DNA from: JABMMZ01 sp044341025
Lineage (GTDB): Bacteria; Bacteroidota; Bacteroidia; NS11-12g; UBA955
Reading direction: 5' to 3'
Length of the DNA stretch: 64,000 nucleotides
NCBI GenBank assembly: GCA_044341025.1
Contig: JBIISM010000007.1
Location: 57,455-121,454 of the forward strand
The first letter of the stretch is position 1. The number at the start of each line of letters is the position of its first letter. Of this stretch, positions 24,477 to 31,711 are shown one piece after another. The position numbers were made by a program, and so were the translations under genes. The notes below the pieces were generated by a model. That model searched no databases, was not told the origin of the DNA, and saw only the letters and a program-made list of their open reading frames with translations.

Positions 24477-26241
24477 CTTCAGTAATTTGTAAAGTTGTTT
24501 TTGCTTTAATATCATAAAGTGTATACGTAGTTTTTTCTGTGCATAAGCCATTATTTACTTCATGATATAAAATTTCATAAGTACCTTTAAATTTAGCATT
24601 AAATTGATTAATTAGATTGTTTGCAGTATTATTCCCATCGCCGTCTTGATTAATTGTACCCCTAACATAGGCTAAAAAAATGGTTATTTGACTTTTTTGA
24701 AGAGATTTATCAAGCTTACTAAATGAAAAATGTTCAAATTGTTTTATATATATTTCTGCATGCCTTGAATAATAGTTATATCTAGAGTTTTCAAATTTTG
24801 CATTAAAATCTTTCATATCACCAGTGTAAGTTTTTTTAAATGCAACCATGTCATCTTGGTGCAATTTTTCATGATAAATTGCATTAATGAGGTAATATTT
24901 ATCTGTTAATTCTTTTTGCAATCCAATTTTACCATTTGCTCTAAAATTCAACCAAATTCCGTAGCCATTCTTTTCATCATATCGAGTAAATGCAACACTA
25001 TGTATACCTCCTACAGCCCAAAGACCAATTGAACCTGCACCACCCTTTTTTATATCCTTTATTCCTATCTGATTTGCATAATATTCAACGACCCTAGCAA
25101 TAATTATTCTTTGGGCAACTGTAGTTAATGCCATCGCAGTAATATCTTTAGTAACTTCTTTTCCATTATCTATACATTGAATATTAATGCTATGGTCTTT
25201 AGTTTCCCTTATTAGTTTACCATTTGTATCAAAAGTATCTGCCCCATTTATGTCAACCACGCAAATAGGGTTATTACCAAGACAAGCAAATGGACTTTCA
25301 TATTCTTTAAAAATCGGATCTACATTCCACCTTCTAGCCACCCTGGCATCATACTCCCAATACTCTGCAGAATAAATATTGTTTTCCCCTGCTATTTCAT
25401 TATCCTTTTCTTGAGTATTAAATCCGTATTTATAATTTTCTGGATTGGTTCCACAATTATTTACCGAAGTATTATACGTGCTATCCCAACTCAAATTAAA
25501 ATTATCGATGTCAATATATGGATTTATAGAGTAAGAACCACTTCCATTAATTTGTGAACTTATTTCAACTGTGACATATCCCGTAGTATTGCTCGTAAAG
25601 TGTATTGTTTGGTTACCTGCTGCAGTATAAGTATATGACAAAACACTTCCTGGTAGTAAAATTCTAACTTTTACTGTATGGGAATAACCACTTACTACCG
25701 AAAAGCCCGCAATATTAAACTTTAAGTCGTAAGTCACCCCACTTTTCAAATAGATGCTTTTATTGGCAAGTGGCCTGATACTCCAAACAGATTCCAAATG
25801 CAATACATTGTGTGTGGGATTACTTACCGTTCTCGCACCTGAACCAGGTGTAAATCCACTTGTGCTGTCATTACTAAAAGTATGGTAATATGGAAATTTC
25901 TTTAATGTTGCAGTAGAACTTGAAACAGAACATTCTTTTACAGAGCCTCCAATACCTGGCATCGCACTACCAAAAGCATAATAGTTTGTAACTGTTCTTA
26001 AGTATGGCATGTAATAGTCTGCAGCATTATCGGCATTCAAATCGACACTTCGTTTTCTGTCCTGAATAGTTACCAATACATTACCTAAGTGGTTACACAT
26101 TTCAAATTGTTTGTTACCTCTCGTTAATGTTTTAATGTTACTATTCATAGTTGTAAGTTGAGCTGCTCCAGTATACGTTTTATCTACCCAAGAACCGTTA
26201 CTTGTTGTTCCAAATTTAGTAAATTCTCTGCTACTTATCAA
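24451..26241 (-). CDS. RHS-repeat polymorphic toxin, 5'-truncated, with putative metallopeptidase tip
   Basis: The 596-residue frame opens at a TTG (26241) with an in-frame TAA shortly upstream and no ATG until residue 32, so the front of the gene is missing. It still carries RHS hallmarks: FEMCNHLGNVLVTIQDRKR, YYAFGSAMPG, a 120-residue carbohydrate-binding-like insert, and the core-end motif YGFNTQEKDNEIAGENNIYS then AEYWEYDARVARRWNVDP. After NGADTFD comes the variable tip: residues about 345-596 with YHEKLHQDD (HExxH) and HAEIYIKQFEHF downstream, as in zinc metallopeptidases. Typical RHS proteins exceed 1000 residues, so several hundred are lost. Confidence 0.7.
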   Translation of the reverse strand: MISSREFTKFGTTSNGSWVDKTYTGAAQLTTMNSNIKTLTRGNKQFEMCNHLGNVLVTIQDRKRSVDLNADNAADYYMPYLRTVTNYYAFGSAMPGIGGSVKECSVSSSTATLKKFPYYHTFSNDSTSGFTPGSGARTVSNPTHNVLHLESVWSIRPLANKSIYLKSGVTYDLKFNIAGFSVVSGYSHTVKVRILLPGSVLSYTYTAAGNQTIHFTSNTTGYVTVEISSQINGSGSYSINPYIDIDNFNLSWDSTYNTSVNNCGTNPENYKYGFNTQEKDNEIAGENNIYSAEYWEYDARVARRWNVDPIFKEYESPFACLGNNPICVVDINGADTFDTNGKLIRETKDHSINIQCIDNGKEVTKDITAMALTTVAQRIIIARVVEYYANQIGIKDIKKGGAGSIGLWAVGGIHSVAFTRYDEKNGYGIWLNFRANGKIGLQKELTDKYYLINAIYHEKLHQDDMVAFKKTYTGDMKDFNAKFENSRYNYYSRHAEIYIKQFEHFSFSKLDKSLQKSQITIFLAYVRGTINQDGDGNNTANNLINQFNAKFKGTYEILYHEVNNGLCTEKTTYTLYDIKAKTTLQITEDELQKIKI

Positions 26242-27178
26242 AATATTTTGTTTGTTGATTTATTGAATAATCAAGGTATTTATATATTCTAGGTAAAATA
26301 AGTCAAGAAACTTAATATTCTTCATCTTAAAAAATTATTTAGATTTATCTTGTTGCCATTTTGGAATTGTATCATAATCAAAATATTTTTCTTTATAATC
26401 AAAATTATTTTATTCAATAACCATCGAATCATTTCTAAATTTATTTCCGACAAAGGCACTACCTACTTCACCTACAAACGACACTATTTTTTAATTATCA
26501 AATATTATAATATTTTTTGGTTTTTGCAAATATGTCATAATTTTTGAAGTTTTTGTATTGTTTTGAATTGTTTTATACAAAGAATTCTTAAAATACATAC
26601 CACTAAGTACAAATAAATTCTAATTAAGATTAAATAAATCATATGGAGAATCAACATCCTCAAATATTACAATTGGCAATATGAAAAATCCAAATAATTT
26701 AAACAACTAGAATGCATAGTATCCATTAAAATAATACGATCATATTTGTATAGATAACTGTATAAATATTGATTAAAAGTATCTACACACATATAATAAA
26801 AATCTTTAAGATTATTAGATTTTAGTTCACATCTAAAGTACTTTTTGATAGCAAATTTTTCTCTTAAGCATCTACTTTTTTTATTGAGTTACAGCTTCAA
26901 AGTATGATAAAAGAATGAACTTTTATGAGCTATTGATCAGAGTAAAAAAGTGAATAATTCTGTACTTAAGCCATTCAAAACAATATCGGGAAACTCGATG
27001 ATGAACTTAGGAAATTTAAGTTAATTGACCGATATATTAATATAATAAAACTTATTAAGAAAGGCATTTCAAAATCTCAAATTTCCGATTCATTATTCAT
27101 TTTCAGAAAGCAAAATTAAAACCTATAAAGAGAATATATTTAACAAGTTTAAGTTCTGCAATTCAATTTCATTAACCA
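26242..27178. other. AT-rich region upstream of the truncated RHS gene
   Basis: About 940 bp with no complete gene. A short plus-strand frame around 26994-27117 reads KLDDELRKFKLIDRYINIIK then LIKKGISKSQISD, helical and basic like part of a DNA-binding or mobilisation protein, but has no start. None of the missing RHS N-terminal repeats is detectable here, so that part was removed rather than frameshifted. Confidence 0.45.
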
Positions 27179-27535
27179 TTATCGCTTTGTTTTATAAGAA
27201 TCTACTTCAGCTTTTATTTCATCAAGGCTTTTTACCTTTCTTTTTGCAACATATTCTTCCAATTCCTTTTTTGAAAAAAGCAGTTTACGCTTGCCACTGC
27301 GGTAAAATGGCAAATCCCCTTTTTCTGCCTTTGAATAAATTGTGTTTTTTTTGATTTTCAAAAAAGATGCTGCTTGCTCGGCTGACAAGAAATCCTCATC
27401 CATGCTTGGTCTTTTAGGCAATTTGCCATTTATCAACTGTTCCATTGCTTCTTTTGCTGCAGAGCGCACTACCAAATTTATATGTTGGTAGATTTTGGGT
27501 AGTAATTCAATTACTGTTACTTCTTCTTTATTCAT
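27179..27535 (-). CDS. Excisionase-family helix-turn-helix protein
   Basis: A 118-residue protein. Residues 48-95 (FLSAEQAASFLKIKKNTIYS then KAEKGDLPFYRSGKRK) are a MerR-like winged HTH of the HTH_17/excisionase type, ending in LLFSKKELEEYVAKRK. The N-terminal 45 residues are helical and probably support dimerisation. Such proteins control excision of integrated elements or regulate them. It is the third gene behind the integrase, in the same direction and 100 bp after the 283-residue gene. Confidence 0.75.
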   Translation of the reverse strand: MNKEEVTVIELLPKIYQHINLVVRSAAKEAMEQLINGKLPKRPSMDEDFLSAEQAASFLKIKKNTIYSKAEKGDLPFYRSGKRKLLFSKKELEEYVAKRKVKSLDEIKAEVDSYKTKR

Positions 27536-27637
27536 TTGACTTGATTTTAATTATTATGATTAAATACAAGGCAAACTTAATAAGATGCCAATCCATAGAA
27601 AAAACCTACGTTTTACAATATTTCGTAAAAAATTGGA

Positions 27638-28489
27638 TTATTTTTTAAGAAGAATTTTTCTTACACGAGCAATCTTATATTTGCTATAATCCGCATCATA
27701 TGGAACATTTTCCTCTTGTAAAAATTCATCTTCGGACAATAACTTTCTGTCTTTTAAGATTAACTTAAGTAACGGAAACAATTCTAAATACACTTTATTT
27801 TTAGGAATCCCTTCAACATGGAATGTATTCAAATTTTCTAAAAATAAACTTGTGTCTGCTTGCGCATATTTTAAATACATATTTTTTACTAAATCTTTGT
27901 TATTCCCGGTCGCATTTTCTAATAGGTCTATTTGTTTATTCATAATTTTTTCAAACCAATTGCTTTTCGGAGTCTGTCCTTTTTGTTCATTATACTCTCT
28001 CCTTCGAAACCGTTTACTAAAATCTTCAAAAAGTATGTTAGTTTCCTTGTTATTGTATATTGAATCAAGTTCAAAACTTTCGATAATACTTACGAATACT
28101 TTACTTTCTAAATGAGATTGAACAGCAAACAACCAGGAGTTAGGTAAAAAAAACAATCCATCAACTTTTGACAAACGGTCTAATTCAAATAAAACATCTT
28201 CTAAGTTAACAAACCACTTTAGAGTACTATTAGAAAACCTATACTGTTTAAGTTTTTGTAAGAGATCAAAATCGGGGAATAAAACCAAATCGGTCACGAG
28301 ATATAAAAACTGATTAACAAATTCAATCTTATCATCTGGTTCAAAATTGTCTTCAAATTGAAATAATTGTTCGGCAAATAAAGTTTTCTTTGCTATTTCG
28401 GCTTTGCGATTCAATCGCTTAATTTCATTTTTAAATTGAGTTACATCTAAATCATATTTTAATCTAATTTCTAAAGGCAATTCAATCAT
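27638..28489 (-). CDS. Hypothetical protein coupled to the integrase
   Basis: A 283-residue, mostly alpha-helical soluble protein with no signal peptide and many charged and aromatic residues (FEDNFEPDDKIEFVNQFLYL, WFEKIMNKQIDLLENATGNN). Family unknown. Its ATG overlaps the integrase stop by 4 bp (ATGA), so it is translationally coupled to the integrase. That tie suggests either a recombination accessory factor or a cargo gene kept under integrase control. Confidence 0.6.
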   Translation of the reverse strand: MIELPLEIRLKYDLDVTQFKNEIKRLNRKAEIAKKTLFAEQLFQFEDNFEPDDKIEFVNQFLYLVTDLVLFPDFDLLQKLKQYRFSNSTLKWFVNLEDVLFELDRLSKVDGLFFLPNSWLFAVQSHLESKVFVSIIESFELDSIYNNKETNILFEDFSKRFRRREYNEQKGQTPKSNWFEKIMNKQIDLLENATGNNKDLVKNMYLKYAQADTSLFLENLNTFHVEGIPKNKVYLELFPLLKLILKDRKLLSEDEFLQEENVPYDADYSKYKIARVRKILLKK

Positions 28490-29604
28490 AAATTTAAATT
28501 TATAAGATTAGCCGCCTTTACTTTAGTTTCAGAAAGCACTTTTGCGTAAATCATAGTTGTCTTAATATTCTTATGTCCCAGCATTTTGGAGACTATAAAC
28601 ATATCAGCCCCTTGGTTTAATAGCAATGTTGCGTATGTATGTCTAAAATTGTGCAGAGTTATTTTCTTTTTAATACCTGCCTTTAAAACCCATCTTTTTA
28701 ATTTATCATTATTACTATCTGAATATTTTAGACCTTCGAAGATTCTTTCTGTTGAATCACCCATTTGACCGAGAACTTCTACTGATGTATTGCTAATGGG
28801 GTGCATAATAACATCACTCGTTTTCTTTTGAATTATATGGATAAAATAACTCCCGTTGGTTTGTTGAATATCACCCCATGTTAAATTTTCAATATCTGAC
28901 CATCTTAGACCAGTCAACGCAGAAAAAATGGCTGCATTTTTTAATGCTTCCAAATCACATTCTGTTTGTACCAAAAGTTGCAATTCCTCTTGAGTTAGAA
29001 ATTCACGTTTCGTATCCTTTTGTTTAATCCCCTTAACATTTCTTAAAGGATTTTCATTTAATAATCGAGCCTCAGTTGCTTCGTTAATTGCACATCGAAA
29101 CTTATTAAAATAACTTTGGGCTGAATTATGACTCAAACGCAGTCCGTTAACTGTATTTAGTCTATTTGCGCTTAAGAGATATTCTTTAAACCTATCGCAA
29201 AAATCATCAGTTAAATCGCCCATTTTGCATTTTCCTTCTGTAAATGAATTAAGATAATGAAATGCACTTAACCAATTACCATAATTCCCATCACTCTCTT
29301 TGCGTTTTTCACATAAATCATGAAAGTACTCTAAAAAATCTCGTTTTTTATTTTGAACATTAAAAATCCCATCTTGTTCATTTAAAATTTCTCTTTCTTT
29401 TCGGTTCTTTACTCCTTCTGCAAAAAGTATGTTTTCTTTGTTATGATTTTTTTCATCCAGAGTCATTGGCTTTTCATATAAATAACGATTTAGAAATTCT
29501 CTTCTGGTAAATTTACCATCACCCTTTCTAATTGGTGGATAGAAATCCAGATATAAACTTACTTTACCATTGGCAATTTTCTTTTTTCTTAAATGAACAC
29601 TCAT
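28486..29604 (-). CDS. Tyrosine site-specific integrase of the mnmE island
   Basis: A 372-residue tyrosine recombinase of the Bacteroidota type. Residues 1-95 form an arm-binding domain (MSVHLRKKKIANGKVSLYLD), 100-200 the SAM-like core-binding domain, and 210-370 the catalytic domain. Catalytic residues are visible: Arg in SALTGLRWSDIENLTW, Lys in IIQKKTSD, His-x-x-Arg in HNFRHTYATLL, His in LGHKNIKTT and the nucleophile Tyr in MIYAKV. All are intact, so the enzyme could be active. It lies about 590 bp from the mnmE attachment site, between two small HTH genes. Confidence 0.92.
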   Translation of the reverse strand: MSVHLRKKKIANGKVSLYLDFYPPIRKGDGKFTRREFLNRYLYEKPMTLDEKNHNKENILFAEGVKNRKEREILNEQDGIFNVQNKKRDFLEYFHDLCEKRKESDGNYGNWLSAFHYLNSFTEGKCKMGDLTDDFCDRFKEYLLSANRLNTVNGLRLSHNSAQSYFNKFRCAINEATEARLLNENPLRNVKGIKQKDTKREFLTQEELQLLVQTECDLEALKNAAIFSALTGLRWSDIENLTWGDIQQTNGSYFIHIIQKKTSDVIMHPISNTSVEVLGQMGDSTERIFEGLKYSDSNNDKLKRWVLKAGIKKKITLHNFRHTYATLLLNQGADMFIVSKMLGHKNIKTTMIYAKVLSETKVKAANLINLNL

Positions 29605-29607
29605 GTT

Positions 29608-29961
29608 TTAATTTATTAAACTGTTTAATACTTGTTTTTTAATAATCACTTTCCCTCCAATTTTTGAAGTTGTAATGGTATTGTTTTTTATATACCTATA
29701 TAAACTCATTCTACTTATTCCGAGAAGTAAGCAAGTTTCCTTTATACTTAAAAACTCCTTAGATTGAATCAGCTCCATATCAATTCCTACTGATTTATTA
29801 TATTCTTGAACTTGCGCTTTTTGGGTCTTCTCTATTTTAACTTTGAACTTGTATGCTTGACTTGCACATTTGTGCGAGCAAAATTTGGTCACTGTAGTTT
29901 TTGCAATAAATCCATTGTTGCAATGCAAACAGATTTTTGGAATTGTTATGTTGCTACTCAT
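29608..29961 (-). CDS. Zinc-ribbon plus helix-turn-helix DNA-binding protein
   Basis: Starting at ATG 29961 the protein has 117 residues; the open frame to 30021 is likely leader. Residues 9-35 hold CxxC...CSHKC spacing (CLHCNNGFIAKTTVTKFCSH then KCA), a small zinc-binding fold. Residues 68-115 are an excisionase-type HTH (FLSIKETCLLLGISRMSLYR then YIKNN). It ends 3 bp before the integrase start and is therefore first in the integrase operon, likely regulating it or bending attachment-site DNA. Confidence 0.7.
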   Translation of the reverse strand: MSSNITIPKICLHCNNGFIAKTTVTKFCSHKCASQAYKFKVKIEKTQKAQVQEYNKSVGIDMELIQSKEFLSIKETCLLLGISRMSLYRYIKNNTITTSKIGGKVIIKKQVLNSLIN

Positions 29962-30052
29962 TTTGTATAAGGTTATATAATATTGTAACATGATGTAACA
30001 AATTGTAAATAAAAAGAGCAAAAAAACTCAAAAAATTGTACCTCATTACACC

Positions 30053-30071
30053 AAGGTACAACAAAGGTACA
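30053..30071 (+). repeat. Paired AAGGTACA motifs near the mnmE-proximal island end
   Basis: AAGGTACA at 30053-30060 and 30064-30071, period 11 bp, followed by AAAAGTATC. The same layout occurs at 8376-8394. They sit in the 175-bp gap between the integrase operon and mnmE, where integrase arm-type sites would be expected. Confidence 0.6.
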
Positions 30072-30124
30072 AAAAGTATCATACTAAATCCAAATATATG
30101 TGAATTAAAAATAAAACAACAACA

Positions 30125-30141
30125 CACCAAGTACGTTGGTG
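30125..30141. repeat. 6-bp inverted repeat near the island end
   Basis: CACCAA and TTGGTG separated by 5 bp (CACCAAGTACGTTGGTG), 55 bp from the mnmE stop. Could be an operator for the integrase operon or part of the attachment region. Confidence 0.35.
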
Positions 30142-30195
30142 CACAATAGTTCAATAAGATTAAGTTGTATTAATTCATATAGAGTAATATTGCCA

Positions 30196-30213
30196 CTACT
30201 TTCCTATACAAAA
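30196..30213 (-). other. Attachment site at the 3' end of mnmE
   Basis: The last six codons of mnmE on the minus strand, TTTTGTATAGGAAAGTAG (F-C-I-G-K-stop). The copy at 8321-8338 matches at 16 of 18 positions. The CxGK C-terminus is conserved in MnmE, which explains why integrating elements in different phyla can use it. Confidence 0.78.
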
Positions 30214-31608
30214 CTTCCCAAAGATATTACCCAAAACCTCATCGTTGCTGATCTGCCCAGTGATATCGCCTATGGCATTTACTGCCCTTTTTAATTCAAA
30301 AGCGAGAAGGTCGCTGCTTGCAGATTGATCCATCAACACCAACACATGCTCCAATGCCTCTGTGGCTTCTTTTAAGCAGTTGTAATGACGGGTATTGGTA
30401 ACTATGGTGTCTGATGAATTCTGATTCAATTGTGCCATATCCCAAAGCATTTTGCGCAACGCTTCCAATACATCATACTTTACTTCGTTTAATGAAATTT
30501 CAAAATGCTGGTTCACCTCCTCGGCATTTAATGCAGAAAGAAGTTCACTAGTATTGAGCGACGGTGTTTGGTCGAGCTTATTGCCCAAAACCAAAACTTG
30601 TGCTTGTGAATTTTTCGATTTTATCATTTCAATATCAAACTTTAGCGCATCAAGTGAAATGGTAGACAAATCGTAAATGTATAAGACAATACTGGCCTCG
30701 GTTATTTTTTGAATAGCTTTTTCGATGCCTATTTTTTCAATCTTATCTTCTGTGGAGCGAATACCTGCAGTGTCGATAAAACGGAAACTAATTCCTTCAA
30801 TGTGTATTTCTTCTTCAATGGTATCGCGGGTCGTTCCGGCAATTTCAGAAACGATAGCACGCTCTTCACTTAACAAGGCATTGAGCAAAGATGATTTACC
30901 CGCATTAGGCCTGCCAACTATCGCTACAGGAATGCCATTTTTTATGGCGTTGCCATATTTAAAACTATCTAACAACGGACGAATGGCCAGCATTAAATCG
31001 CCAACCTGCGTGCGCAATTTGCTGCGGTCTGCGAACTCTACATCTTCTTCTCCAAAATCCAATTCAAGTTCAATTAAAGAGATAAAATCGAGCAGTCCAA
31101 CACGCAAGATTTGTAAGCTATTAGACAAGCCACCCCGCATTTGTTTCAGGGCCAAATCGAGTTGAGAACGGTTTTCAGAAGCAATAATATCACCAACGGC
31201 TTCGGCTTGAGCTAAATCAAGTCTTCCATTCAAATAAGCGCGCATGGTAAACTCCCCTGGCTCTGCCAAACGGGCCCCATGTCGGCTTAACAATTCTACT
31301 ATTTGTCTTTGTATATAAGGTGAGCCATGGCAGCTTATTTCTATACTGTCTTCGGCTGTAAAACTCTTAGGACCAATAAATACAGAAACCAATACTTCAT
31401 CTATGGGTTCTTCCCCATCTACAATATGACCATAATGTATAGAATGGGTAGCTTGCTTTTGTAAATCCTTACCCTTAAAAACCTGATTAACGATTGCAAA
31501 TGCATTTTTACCAGATACACGAATGACACCCAAAGCAGCAAGGCCATTTGCAGTAGCGGGCGCAACTATGGTATCGTCAGGAAAAATGTTGGCTGTATAC
31601 ATAAGCAC
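30196..31608 (-). CDS. mnmE: tRNA uridine-5-carboxymethylaminomethyl modification GTPase MnmE
   Basis: A 470-residue GTPase that, with MnmG, modifies the wobble uridine of certain tRNAs. The N-terminal tetrahydrofolate-binding domain starts DDTIVAPATANGLAALGVIR. The G domain contains GRPNAGKSSLLNALL (G1), TTRDTIEEEI (G2), DTAGIRST (G3) and NKLD (G4). The C-terminus FGKFCIGK carries the catalytic cysteine. The start may be the ATG at 31608 or two codons later (31602). The gene is intact although an island is joined to its 3' end, because the attachment site restores the last codons. Confidence 0.97.
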   Translation of the reverse strand: MLMYTANIFPDDTIVAPATANGLAALGVIRVSGKNAFAIVNQVFKGKDLQKQATHSIHYGHIVDGEEPIDEVLVSVFIGPKSFTAEDSIEISCHGSPYIQRQIVELLSRHGARLAEPGEFTMRAYLNGRLDLAQAEAVGDIIASENRSQLDLALKQMRGGLSNSLQILRVGLLDFISLIELELDFGEEDVEFADRSKLRTQVGDLMLAIRPLLDSFKYGNAIKNGIPVAIVGRPNAGKSSLLNALLSEERAIVSEIAGTTRDTIEEEIHIEGISFRFIDTAGIRSTEDKIEKIGIEKAIQKITEASIVLYIYDLSTISLDALKFDIEMIKSKNSQAQVLVLGNKLDQTPSLNTSELLSALNAEEVNQHFEISLNEVKYDVLEALRKMLWDMAQLNQNSSDTIVTNTRHYNCLKEATEALEHVLVLMDQSASSDLLAFELKRAVNAIGDITGQISNDEVLGNIFGKFCIGK

Positions 31609-31664
31609 TGCAAATATACACTTGGAAATTCAGAAAGCAGAAGAACATAGAGCATATAAACAAG

Positions 31665-31692
31665 AAAAGCCAACCCTTACGGGTTGGCTTTT
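31665..31692 (-). terminator. Intrinsic terminator of the 1828-residue PKD gene
   Basis: A perfect 12-bp stem (AAAAGCCAACCC with its complement) and a 4-nt loop, 20 bp beyond the stop at 31712, with a T-run on the minus strand. It can also insulate mnmE. Confidence 0.85.
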
Positions 31693-31711
31693 CAAAGTGT
31701 TTAGATAATTA

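Larger units (their letters stand above)
8321..30213. mobile_element. Integrated genomic island at the 3' end of mnmE (about 21.9 kb)
   Basis: The boundaries are the direct repeats of the mnmE 3' terminus (8321-8338 and 30196-30213). A tyrosine recombinase gene with small HTH genes sits just inside the mnmE-proximal end. Paired AAGGTACA motifs, 11 bp apart, occur just inside both ends (8376-8394 and 30053-30071) and look like integrase arm-type sites. Everything between is accessory in character: IS relic, toxin module, secreted surface proteins, orphan regulators, frameshifted genes, long AT-rich gaps. No conjugation, plasmid replication or phage structural genes were found, so it is probably non-autonomous or decayed. 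SGI1-type elements use the same end of the same gene. Confidence 0.75.

Noticed and set aside
26350..26547. 65-codon plus-strand ORF upstream of the RHS gene
   Set aside because: Composition is simply that of A/T-rich DNA (runs of Ile, Phe, Lys, Asn) with no domain or start signals.
30125..30141. Terminator between the island and mnmE
   Set aside because: The stem is only 6 bp and no T-run follows on either strand.
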